A DNA stretch of 6,544 bases. Source: a bacterium. GTDB taxonomy: Bacteria; Vulcanimicrobiota; Xenobia; Xenobiales; Xenobiaceae. Made by a program: the position numbers and the translations under genes. Where the stretch lies: the NCBI GenBank assembly GCA_017444165.1, contig JAFSXH010000038.1:1-6544 (forward strand), written 5' to 3'. This document shows positions 1 to 6,544 of the stretch, piece after piece; position 1 is the stretch's first letter; each line of letters begins with the position of its first letter. Below the pieces are notes generated by a model. That model was not told the DNA's origin, searched no databases, and saw only the letters and a list, made by a program, of their open reading frames with translations.

Positions 1-2
1 AA

Positions 3-1067
3 ATTTCAAAGCAGATCGTCTTGGATGGTGGCCCCTCCACTTGTCAATTTGCAATTACGAACGCTTGTAACGCCAAGTGTGAATTTTGCAATTTTTCACG
101 CGATCGCACTGGAGAGGATAGAATTTTTGTCAAGTTGGAAGAAGGCATAAAGGCTATAGAATCACTCTATCGCAATGGCGTACGTTTTTTGATCTTTACT
201 GGTGGAGAACCTACACTGAATCCACATTTGGGAGCATTCATAGAACATTGTCAAAAGTTGGACATAGATACTTTGCTAATCACTAATGGTTCTATGCTCT
301 CAGAGGAGAAGGTAAACGAGCTTATCGATAAGGGACTTAAAGAAGTTATTATTTCGGTAGATTCTATAGATCAGCAGGTAGGTGAATACAATCGGGGATT
401 GCCTGAAATTGCAGAGACTATTCGTTGTGCTAATGCTATTTTTCAAAAGAGAAAAGTTGGCCATATTGCTTCAGTGACTTTGAGCAGAATTTTGGGCGAT
501 CTGCAGAGCTTACCAGAGAGTTTGCGCGATCTTGGTTTTGAAGCGGTGACCTTTTCTTTTCCTTTGACTAATTTAGATTCTAATTATTTGGGATGTCGTG
601 ATTGCGAATTAGTTGATTACACTGCTGAAGAGATGCACAATTTGATAGATGAGGTATTGAGATTAAAGAAGATTTTCACTGTATTAAATCCTAGGGAATC
701 ACTTTTAGATATGCATCGTTATTTAAATGGTGAAGTGCAACGTTTTGTTTGTTTGGGAGGATTTAAACAATTTTACTTAGATTGGAATTTGCAACTTTGG
801 CGTTGTTGCAACTGGAAGACTCCTCTATGTCATGTTAGTGATTTTAATGGCAGTCAGGCAGTGCGCGATGGTTGCACCTCTTGTATGGTAGATTGTTACC
901 GTGATACTAGCGTTTTGCAACATTGTGCCGTCTCTTTTAGCGATGGTATACACTCTATTTGTTGCGATAGATGGTCGAGAGCTTGGCGACAGTGGATTAA
1001 TTTAAATAATTGGCGTTCTTTAAGATCTATTATTGAAAATTTTCATTGGTTGCGAAATTTAAAGTAA
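3..1067 (+). CDS. Radical SAM protein with SPASM-like C-terminal cysteine cluster (5' end outside window)
   Basis: Iron-sulfur enzyme expected to cleave S-adenosylmethionine and start radical chemistry on an unknown substrate. Numbering from the TTG at 21, the CX3CX2C motif binding the catalytic [4Fe-4S] cluster is Cys16, Cys20 and Cys23 (CNAKCEFC). GGEP at 61-64 is the SAM-contacting motif, and the surrounding sequence fits a radical SAM partial TIM barrel. The C-terminal third is rich in Cys: 244, 262, 263, 270, 285, 288, 292, 302, 314 and 315. The C244...C262 pair followed by C285-x2-C288-x3-C292 resembles a SPASM/twitch auxiliary-cluster domain. The frame stays open to the left of 21 (codons read I-S-K-Q-I-V), and the first cluster would lie only 15 residues from that TTG, so TTG 21 is probably not the start and the gene is truncated by the window edge. 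The stop is TAA at 1065-1067, 4 nt before the transporter gene. Family assignment is firm; substrate is unknown. The pairing with an HpnN-like transporter suggests a lipid or envelope substrate (inference). Confidence 0.9.
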   Translation: MSKQIVLDGGPSTCQFAITNACNAKCEFCNFSRDRTGEDRIFVKLEEGIKAIESLYRNGVRFLIFTGGEPTLNPHLGAFIEHCQKLDIDTLLITNGSMLSEEKVNELIDKGLKEVIISVDSIDQQVGEYNRGLPEIAETIRCANAIFQKRKVGHIASVTLSRILGDLQSLPESLRDLGFEAVTFSFPLTNLDSNYLGCRDCELVDYTAEEMHNLIDEVLRLKKIFTVLNPRESLLDMHRYLNGEVQRFVCLGGFKQFYLDWNLQLWRCCNWKTPLCHVSDFNGSQAVRDGCTSCMVDCYRDTSVLQHCAVSFSDGIHSICCDRWSRAWRQWINLNNWRSLRSIIENFHWLRNLK

Positions 1068-1071
1068 TTTC

Positions 1072-3834
1072 ATGTACAAATTTATTGGTAAATTTCTCAA
1101 AAAATTAACTAGATTTATCTATACCTATTCTAGAATTATAGTGCCAGTTGCTATAGCATTAGCTATTATCAGTGGTTGGTACGCTTATAGGCATTTGGTC
1201 TTCGATTCAGATCAAGCCAATTTAATCAAACGTTCTGATGCTCTCCAAGCAGAACAGGATCTCTACGTTGAAGCTTTTCCTGATGCTGAAGATATAGTAG
1301 TGATAGTGGAAAATGGTACAAAAGAACAGAGAGAAAAATTTATTGAGAGTTTAGTTGCTAGATTGGCAGAAGAGCCAGAAGTATTTTCTGATATTTTAGC
1401 TCAGATTGATTTTAGCAAATTCTCTAGGTATGTTCTTCATTTTATGAAGCCTGAAGAACTTGAGGATATGGCGAAACTGCTACAAGATAACGAGGATATT
1501 ATAAATGCAATCGTTTGTTCTAGTACCTTCTTAGATTGTTTGATGGCTGTAGATTTTGTCGATAAACCTGCGAGCGATCCTCATACTATTGCTGAGCTTC
1601 TGCCCATTATCAATAATTTTGTCGATATTTTTTCTCAGTGTATGGAAGAGCGCGGCCGCGTCAAAAAATGCACTCCCTGGTCAGAAGCCCTGGTAGGTGA
1701 TTTCAAAGTTGAAGAGCGAGAGGCCTTTGATCGTATATTGACCCAACAAAATTTTCAAAGATATTGCACTGTAGCTGGTGATCGTTTCTATGTACTCTCT
1801 TGTCGTCCTTATTATCGAGAAGGAGAGGATAAGAGTATAGCTAGTGAGAGAGCTGTAGAGCGGATGCGCGTGATCTTGGATGAATTGTGCAAGGCTAATA
1901 AAGATGTTTTAGTTGGTTTGACGGGGGAGATTGTTCTAAATGTCGATGAGGCCCAATCTTCAACTAGAGATTCGCTCCATTCGGCTATTTTATCTTTATT
2001 TTTAATTGCTCTCGTCTTTATTTGGGCTTTTCGTGAATGCTGGCCTCCTCTGATGGCTATTTGTGGTTTAGTTATTGGCATCTCTTGGACCTTAGGTTTT
2101 ACAACCTTAGTTATTGGTCATCTCAATCTGTTGACTGTAACTTGTGCTACCATTCTAATGGGGTTGGGAATTGATTTTGGTATTCACCTTCTTTATCGTT
2201 ACGATGAGGAGAGGGGACTGACGCGCAATCCTTTGACAGCTATGGAGAAGACGTTGATGGGGGCTGGTTATGAAAATTTGATGGGGGCGGTGAGTACGGC
2301 TGTAGCCTTTTTATCCTTGGCTTTTACCAATTTTACAGGTGTTGCTGAATTGGGAATTATTGCAGGTTCGGGGATAATTCTCTGTCTGGTATCGATGAGT
2401 TTAGTCTTGCCTAGCCTGATCTTTTGGCGTGAGGGTAAGGGGTATAGCAGGCGTGTTAGTCAGAATATTAATCGTTTCGATCTCTTAGCAAAATGGGAAA
2501 AGAAATTACTTAACAATCCTGAAATTGCTGTCTCTTTAGGAATAGCTCTGACGGTTCTTTCGCTCATTTATGCTTATAACATTAAATATGATTATAACCT
2601 TTTAAACCTTCAAGCTAAGGGGCTGCAGTCGGTAGTGACAGAGCGTCACTTGCTCAATTCCAGCGATCACTCTCTCTTGTGCGGCATATCATTGCAAAAA
2701 GATCCTGTGAGTGCCAGGGAGATGGCTCAAAAGTTTTCTAAATTGAAAACAGTAGCCTCGGTGGAGACTGTCGCTTATATGATTCCTTCTGATTATGACT
2801 CTAAGAGGGAATTTTTGCGCAAGATAGTCAAAATTATGCATCGCATACCAGAACCTTTAGCTCTAGAACGAGATAAGAAACGCAGTCGCATTCAGGAATT
2901 TAAGAAGATGGAAGCCTTCTTTCTGAGTAAAGAGTCGGATAGTGAAGATTTTTTGCAACAAATGAGTCAGAGTAGCGATCCACGCATAGCCGCTGAGGCC
3001 CAAAAATTGCGCCAAAAGTTGGAGCATCTATCTGAACTTCTCTCTACCATGGGGCCTGGAGCTTTGGATGAGGGGTTAGAGGCTTTTGAGAGGGAATTTT
3101 ACAGCAATTTACACAATATTATCTCCTTTATGCACAGGCAAAACTGGGAACCGGAGTTTACTTTAAAGGATATACCTGAGGATCTGTATAGGCGTGAAGT
3201 AGGTAAGAATGGTCTCATTCAGGTACGCATCTTTCCCAAAGAGGACGTTTGGGAGAGAGAGGCTCAGGAGAGGTTTGTCAAAGATCTGCAGAGTGTTGAT
3301 CCTAAAGTTGTGGGTATGCCCGTTATGGCCTATTACGATTGTCAATCTTTGCGTGAGGCTAATGAACGCGCTGGTGTTTGGGCTTTAGCGGCTATTTGGA
3401 TTTTACTATTTATCCATTTTAGGAGTATAAGTACAGCTGTACTAGCTCTTTTGCCTAAGGTTTTAGGGATAATTTGGATGGTAGGTTTTATGGGAGTGAC
3501 TCACACAGATTTTAATAGTGCCGACTCTCTGGCTTTACCTTTAATTTTAGGCATAGGTCTGGTTTTTGGCATTCACATTATTCATCGCATTTCTGAAGAG
3601 GATGGTGGAGGGATATTTTCCCATTCGACAGGACCTTCGATAACTTTAGCGGCTTTAACGACAATAATAGGTTTTGCTACAATGATTAATGCTGAACATC
3701 AGGGGATAGCCACTTTGGGCTTGGTAATGACCTTCGGTGTGAGTGCCAATCTTTTGAGTTCGGCTGTCTTTATGCCCAGTTTATTTAGCTTCTTGCGCAA
3801 ATATTTTAATTACAAAGTAAACTTGCATAAATGA
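1072..3834 (+). CDS. RND-superfamily transporter, MMPL/HpnN type
   Basis: Inner-membrane, proton-driven exporter probably moving a lipid or other hydrophobic molecule toward the outer envelope. The 920 residues show the duplicated RND plan. TM1 is about 21-38, a large extracytoplasmic loop about 39-300, and TM2-TM6 about 302-452. TM7 is about 484-502, a second loop about 503-765, and TM8-TM12 about 766-905. The two halves carry matching TM4/TM10 segments, GIDFGIHLLYRYDEE (366-380) and GLVFGIHIIHRISEE (829-843). The second loop includes a charged helical stretch (about 598-660) that may form a coiled hairpin, as in HpnN-like proteins. Length fits the HpnN/MMPL family. The ATG at 1072 is 4 nt after the radical SAM stop and has no clear Shine-Dalgarno, so translational coupling is likely. 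Oddity: the TM4 Asp (D368) has no partner in TM10, where Val831 occupies the aligned position. Hopanoid transport itself is not shown; no hopanoid synthesis genes are visible. Confidence 0.88.
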   Translation: MYKFIGKFLKKLTRFIYTYSRIIVPVAIALAIISGWYAYRHLVFDSDQANLIKRSDALQAEQDLYVEAFPDAEDIVVIVENGTKEQREKFIESLVARLAEEPEVFSDILAQIDFSKFSRYVLHFMKPEELEDMAKLLQDNEDIINAIVCSSTFLDCLMAVDFVDKPASDPHTIAELLPIINNFVDIFSQCMEERGRVKKCTPWSEALVGDFKVEEREAFDRILTQQNFQRYCTVAGDRFYVLSCRPYYREGEDKSIASERAVERMRVILDELCKANKDVLVGLTGEIVLNVDEAQSSTRDSLHSAILSLFLIALVFIWAFRECWPPLMAICGLVIGISWTLGFTTLVIGHLNLLTVTCATILMGLGIDFGIHLLYRYDEERGLTRNPLTAMEKTLMGAGYENLMGAVSTAVAFLSLAFTNFTGVAELGIIAGSGIILCLVSMSLVLPSLIFWREGKGYSRRVSQNINRFDLLAKWEKKLLNNPEIAVSLGIALTVLSLIYAYNIKYDYNLLNLQAKGLQSVVTERHLLNSSDHSLLCGISLQKDPVSAREMAQKFSKLKTVASVETVAYMIPSDYDSKREFLRKIVKIMHRIPEPLALERDKKRSRIQEFKKMEAFFLSKESDSEDFLQQMSQSSDPRIAAEAQKLRQKLEHLSELLSTMGPGALDEGLEAFEREFYSNLHNIISFMHRQNWEPEFTLKDIPEDLYRREVGKNGLIQVRIFPKEDVWEREAQERFVKDLQSVDPKVVGMPVMAYYDCQSLREANERAGVWALAAIWILLFIHFRSISTAVLALLPKVLGIIWMVGFMGVTHTDFNSADSLALPLILGIGLVFGIHIIHRISEEDGGGIFSHSTGPSITLAALTTIIGFATMINAEHQGIATLGLVMTFGVSANLLSSAVFMPSLFSFLRKYFNYKVNLHK

Positions 3835-3836
3835 GG
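3833..3836 (+). promoter_or_regulatory. Ribosome-binding site for the helicase gene
   Basis: GAGG overlaps the TGA stop of the transporter gene and lies 10 nt before the ATG at 3847. It supports that start and shows the helicase is read from the same transcript without needing a promoter in the 12-nt gap. Confidence 0.6.
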
Positions 3837-3846
3837 TTCGGTCAAA

Positions 3847-6156
3847 ATGGCGGATATTTTAGATAATCTCAATCCTCAACAGAGGGAGGCCGTCTCTACT
3901 ACGGAGGGGCCAGTTCTCATATTAGCGGGAGCTGGCAGTGGCAAAACTACCGTTTTGACGAAGCGCATTGCTTGGATATTGGAGAACGAGCTCGCCAAAC
4001 GTTCGCAGATTTTAGCCGTGACTTTTACCAACAAAGCCGCTCGCGAGATGAGTGAGCGCATTGAGAAATTATGTGGCAAAGGTTATCTGCCCAATGTGGG
4101 AACATTCCATGCTGTCTGTGCACGCTGGCTGCGCCGTGAGGCCTCGCGCAGTGATAAAGATGAAAATATCTTAAATTTCAGTGGTCAATTTTCTATCTAC
4201 GATCAAGAATCGCAGTTGATCCTCATGCGCAAGATCTTAAAAGATCTGAATGTAAAAAATGATGGTGACGATAATTATCGCGGTTTAGCCCGCACGTATC
4301 TATCTCGCATAAGCAGATACAAGAATGCTCGTACTATTCCTCAAGATTCGGATGATGCCGATACTGAAGAGAGGGAGATCGCTCCTATTTATGCCGCTTA
4401 TAACAAAAGTTTGCGCGAGAATGACTCCTTAGATTTTGATGATCTCTTGCTCTACATGGTAAAACTTTTAGAAGAGAATGAAGAGATCCGCGAAAAGTAT
4501 CGTCAGCGTATAAATTACATTATGGTAGATGAATTTCAAGATGTAAATTCTATCCAATACTATCTTTTGCGTTTGCTTCTAAATGAGAACAATAATTTTT
4601 GCGCTGTTGGTGATGATGATCAGAGTATTTATCGCTTTCGCGGGGCGGATATTTCCATAATTTTGCGCTTTGAAAGTGAATTTCCGCAGGCCAAGATCGT
4701 CAAGTTGGAACAGAATTATCGTTCTACCCAACAGATTTTAAATGTGGCCAATGCGGTCGTCTCTCACAATCCTGATCGCACTGATAAGCACCTTTGGAGC
4801 GAGAAAGTTAATGGTCTCAAGCCCCATATATTTATAGTCGATGATGCTCGCGGTGAGGCCCAATTTGTAGTAAACACTTGCAAGTTTTTGGTGGAGCAGC
4901 GCGGTTATCATTATTCAGATTTTGCCATTCTTTATCGCACCAATGTCCAATCTCGCGTCTTTGAAGAGGCCCTCTTGCGTGAAGATGGTGTGGGGTATGA
5001 GATCGTTGGTGGCAGGCGTTTCTATGATCGCAAGGAGATCCGCGATATTTTAGCTTACCTCTTTTTGTGTGGCAATGGCAGTGATTCTGTGGCCTTAGGG
5101 CGCATTATAGATATAACTCCAGGTATAGGTGAGGGAACTTTTAATAAGATCGTCAGTTTTTCGGCTCGCAATGGAGAGCCGATCTTGCACGTTTTAGCTT
5201 CTGCTGAACGGGCTGGAGTTAGTAAGGCTTTAGCTAAAAAGTGTGCTAATCTTTACCAGTGGTTGCGCTCTCTCCATGGGCAGGCTGTCTCTCCTAATTG
5301 TCGCTTAGAAGATCTCGTCAAGGAGATCTTAAACGCCAACGGCTATCTCAAAGCTCTCTCTGAAAGTAAGGATGAAGATGATCTCAGTCGTTTAGAAAAT
5401 TTAGAAGAGCTTATCAATGTCCTTCATGAATTTGATGTGCGTTATGCCCGCAATGATTCTTCCGAAAAAGAAATACCTCTGCGTGAGTTTTTAGCTGAAG
5501 TCTCTCTTCTGTCCGATCAAGATACATTAAATGAGCAGATAGATAAAAAAGATTGTCTGGTGATGATGACGATCCATACCTCTAAAGGTTTGGAGTTTCC
5601 CATAGTCTTTTTAGTCGGTTTAGAAGATGGTCTTTTGCCGCACAGTCGCTCTATTAGTGATGGAGATAAGGGGATTGAAGAGGAGAGGCGGCTCTGTTAT
5701 GTCGGTTTGACGCGGGCTCAAAAGATGCTCTATATCTCTGCCTCTATGAGCAGAGGTTCGTTTGATTACACTCAAGATTGCGAAATGTCACGTTTTTTGT
5801 ACGAAATTCCTTTAGAATACGCCAGTGTCAGTGCCGATGGTATAAAGTCGAAGAGAGCTCTGAGGGTTTTGCAAAAGGGAGAAGGTTTCCGTGCCTCTGA
5901 AAAGGAGTTGTTAGAGAAACACACTCAAGATGTACATGAGAGGTTTGAATCTGTCTCCAAGAATATGGAAAAGAGGCGCAAGTTAGCTGAAAAATTTCCT
6001 TCAGGTTCGCTAGTTAGCTTGCCTGATGGAAGACTGGGGCGGACAGTTTTAGTATTTAAAAAGAATATATGGTTGCGAATTGGCGATAGTAGCCTTGCGT
6101 GTCCATTTAAACTTAAGGATGTTACACTCGTTAGTCTACCACCTGATGAAGAGTGA
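3847..6156 (+). CDS. pcrA/uvrD: UvrD/PcrA-type superfamily 1 DNA helicase
   Basis: ATP-driven 3'-5' DNA helicase of the cytoplasm, used in the family for nucleotide excision repair, mismatch repair or removal of blocks to replication. All SF1A motifs are present: Q-motif LNPQQREAV (8-16), Walker A AGAGSGKT (27-34), motif Ia VTFTNKAA (58-65), Ib GTFHA (85-89), Walker B VDEFQD (227-232), motif III VGDDDQSIYRFRGA (254-267), motif IV EQNYRS (288-293), motif V TIHTSKGLEFP (575-585) and motif VI ERRLCYVGLTRAQ (613-625). The 769-residue length is normal. A charged linker (about 675-715) leads to a small beta-rich C-terminal segment (about 717-765) that looks like the Tudor-like domain of PcrA/UvrD, so the protein is complete. 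The ATG at 3847 sits just before the Q-motif and has a GAGG upstream. No nuclease domain is visible, which argues against RecB or AddA. UvrD, PcrA and Rep cannot be separated with certainty here; Rep is less likely because a Tudor-like tail appears present. Confidence 0.95.
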   Translation: MADILDNLNPQQREAVSTTEGPVLILAGAGSGKTTVLTKRIAWILENELAKRSQILAVTFTNKAAREMSERIEKLCGKGYLPNVGTFHAVCARWLRREASRSDKDENILNFSGQFSIYDQESQLILMRKILKDLNVKNDGDDNYRGLARTYLSRISRYKNARTIPQDSDDADTEEREIAPIYAAYNKSLRENDSLDFDDLLLYMVKLLEENEEIREKYRQRINYIMVDEFQDVNSIQYYLLRLLLNENNNFCAVGDDDQSIYRFRGADISIILRFESEFPQAKIVKLEQNYRSTQQILNVANAVVSHNPDRTDKHLWSEKVNGLKPHIFIVDDARGEAQFVVNTCKFLVEQRGYHYSDFAILYRTNVQSRVFEEALLREDGVGYEIVGGRRFYDRKEIRDILAYLFLCGNGSDSVALGRIIDITPGIGEGTFNKIVSFSARNGEPILHVLASAERAGVSKALAKKCANLYQWLRSLHGQAVSPNCRLEDLVKEILNANGYLKALSESKDEDDLSRLENLEELINVLHEFDVRYARNDSSEKEIPLREFLAEVSLLSDQDTLNEQIDKKDCLVMMTIHTSKGLEFPIVFLVGLEDGLLPHSRSISDGDKGIEEERRLCYVGLTRAQKMLYISASMSRGSFDYTQDCEMSRFLYEIPLEYASVSADGIKSKRALRVLQKGEGFRASEKELLEKHTQDVHERFESVSKNMEKRRKLAEKFPSGSLVSLPDGRLGRTVLVFKKNIWLRIGDSSLACPFKLKDVTLVSLPPDEE

Positions 6157-6161
6157 GCGAG

Positions 6162-6182
6162 TAGGACCACTCCTAGATTTTT
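6162..6182 (+). terminator. Weak candidate intrinsic terminator after the helicase gene
   Basis: TAGGA (6162-6166) pairs with TCCTA (6171-6175) around a CCAC loop. Two bases later comes a run of five T (6178-6182). The 5-bp stem is short for an intrinsic terminator, so this may only be partly effective. An outer pairing of CGAGT (6158-6162) with ACTCG (6185-6189) is an alternative fold. Confidence 0.4.
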
Positions 6183-6189
6183 GCACTCG

Positions 6190-6209
6190 ATTTCAACATC
6201 GATTGAAAT
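6190..6209. repeat. Inverted repeat ATTTCAA-N6-TTGAAAT
   Basis: A perfect 7-bp dyad (6190-6196 and 6203-6209) flanks the 6-nt spacer CATCGA. On the + strand it is followed by A residues, not T, so it does not look like a terminator. Its right arm contains TTGAAA, a good match to a -35 box, so the dyad could be a protein-binding operator over a promoter. This is inference from symmetry and position only. Confidence 0.4.
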
Positions 6210-6230
6210 AAAAAATTCCTTAAGTAGATT
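6203..6230 (+). promoter_or_regulatory. Candidate sigma-70-type promoter for the last gene
   Basis: TTGAAA at 6203-6208 matches five of six bases of the -35 consensus. TAGATT at 6225-6230 (16-nt spacer, four of six matches) or GATTAT at 6227-6232 (18-nt spacer, four of six) could serve as -10. Either would place the transcription start near 6237-6240, inside the loop of the stem at 6206-6270. The -10 match is weak in AT-rich sequence, so this is a candidate only. Confidence 0.35.
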
Positions 6231-6270
6231 ATATGCAGTTCGATTTTACTACTTAAGGAGATTTTTGTTT
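6206..6270. terminator. Long A/T-flanked stem-loop, possible bidirectional terminator that also covers a ribosome-binding site
   Basis: CCTTAAGTAG (6218-6227) and CTACTTAAGG (6249-6258) are perfect reverse complements around a 21-nt loop. Pairing extends outward by U-A and U-G (6216-6217 with 6259-6260). After one A/A mismatch it continues through nine more pairs between the A-rich 6206-6214 and the T-rich 6262-6270, one of them U-G. An A-tract, stem and T-tract in this order is the usual form of a terminator working in both directions. The long loop and only modest G+C make it weaker than a textbook case. The right arm also holds AAGGAG (6255-6260), the apparent ribosome-binding site of the next gene, so an RNA carrying both arms would hide that site. 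Confidence 0.6.
6255..6260 (+). promoter_or_regulatory. Strong Shine-Dalgarno AAGGAG inside the right stem arm
   Basis: AAGGAG is a near-ideal anti-16S match. It lies 13 nt before the ATG at 6274, somewhat farther than usual. An in-frame TTG at 6265 lies 4 nt away, so the exact start is not settled. All six bases are paired in the stem at 6206-6270. Confidence 0.55.
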
Positions 6271-6273
6271 GTT

Positions 6274-6544
6274 ATGTTAATAGAGGGTTTACTTGGTGCT
6301 GTAGTATACTACGGTGGTCAAATAATACAAAATCCGACTTTTCAAAGGAATATGGCTTATGTGCTGAGTAAAGCGTTCGCCGAATCAGAAGTTGGTAAAA
6401 AGATGGATAAAGCCATTAATGATTCAGTGCAAAAAGTGGATGAAACTATTCGTAAAAGCAGGCGCGATGCTTGGAATGAAGAGCGCAGTAAGTGTGCTAA
6501 TAGAACCTGCCAAGCGGGGGTGTGCGGTTTTAAGGAATGTCCTC
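6274..6544 (+). CDS. Unrecognised protein, N-terminal 90 residues, with regular CX4CX4CX4C cysteines (3' end outside window)
   Basis: I do not recognise this family. From the ATG at 6274 the frame stays open for 90 codons to the window edge. The product starts MLIEGLLGAVVYYGGQIIQ, a short apolar stretch (about 2-19) that could touch or anchor in a membrane but is short for a firm call. A charged, probably helical region follows (about 24-73, with AFAESEVGKKMDKAIND and KVDETIRKSRRDAWNEE). Cys74, Cys79, Cys84 and Cys89 are then spaced exactly five residues apart, suggesting a metal site or disulfides. AAGGAG upstream and in-frame codons without stops support a real gene. The gene is in the same frame as the helicase, separated by the helicase TGA and 39 stop-free codons, so a start upstream of 6274 (TTG 6265 or TTG 6181) cannot be excluded. 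It may be controlled separately from the upstream operon by the stem-loop and candidate promoter before it. Confidence 0.65.
   Translation, partial: MLIEGLLGAVVYYGGQIIQNPTFQRNMAYVLSKAFAESEVGKKMDKAINDSVQKVDETIRKSRRDAWNEERSKCANRTCQAGVCGFKECP

Noticed and set aside
100..107. GCGATCGC, the octamer known as HIP1 in many cyanobacteria
   Set aside because: I noticed only this one copy in 6.5 kb, whereas HIP1-rich genomes carry it far more often, so it says nothing about the organism.
1812..2081. Minus-strand open frame of 89 codons inside the transporter gene
   Set aside because: It lies wholly opposite a well-supported membrane-protein coding region and its product has no recognisable domain; it is best explained as a shadow of the real gene. 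The minus-strand frames at 3163-3345, 3876-4079 and 5925-6170 were dropped for the same reason.
3847..6156. Helicase as part of a phage-defence or mobile system
   Set aside because: Its motifs, length and C-terminal tail fit housekeeping UvrD/PcrA. No nuclease, methylase, integrase, transposase or defence partner is visible beside it.
6154..6273. Possible read-through or recoded TGA joining the helicase to the next gene, since both are in the same frame with no other stop between them
   Set aside because: The helicase already ends after a normal Tudor-like tail, the next gene has its own ribosome-binding site, the transporter also ends in TGA at a sensible place, and Trp is encoded by TGG throughout. 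A 39-codon stop-free gap can arise by chance.
1..6544. CRISPR array, tRNA, rRNA or insertion sequence
   Set aside because: No regularly spaced direct repeats, cloverleaf-like sequence, rRNA segments, transposase or terminal inverted repeats with target duplications were seen; almost all of the window is protein-coding.

Overview
The window is 6.5 kb of tightly packed, same-strand bacterial DNA. It holds three long genes read left to right, then a short structured gap and the beginning of a fourth gene. Codons are A/T-leaning. The RND/MMPL-type exporter with two large loops points to a bacterium with a cell envelope of the Gram-negative type. I cannot name a phylum from the sequence alone.

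Layout. (1) Positions 1-1067: a radical SAM enzyme with a second cysteine-rich, SPASM-like C-terminal region. Its reading frame is open to the left edge, so the true start lies outside the window. (2) 1072-3834: a 920-residue RND-superfamily transporter of the MMPL/HpnN type, starting 4 nt after the radical SAM stop. (3) 3847-6156: a complete UvrD/PcrA-type DNA helicase, starting 12 nt after the transporter stop. (4) 6157-6273: a 117-nt gap with three inverted repeats. The largest is a stem whose right arm contains the ribosome-binding site of the next gene. (5) 6274-6544: the first 90 codons of an unrecognised protein with four cysteines in regular C-x4-C-x4-C-x4-C spacing, cut by the right edge.

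How they fit together. The radical SAM enzyme and the transporter look like a functional pair: the enzyme could modify a molecule, perhaps a membrane lipid, that the transporter moves out of the inner membrane. Family resemblance and the 4-nt spacing suggest this, but the substrate cannot be read from the sequence. The helicase is a housekeeping repair enzyme that probably shares the transcript without sharing the function. The most interesting non-coding element is the gap after the helicase. One stem there could act as terminator for the upstream operon and as a cover over the next gene's ribosome-binding site, and a candidate promoter would start transcripts inside its loop.
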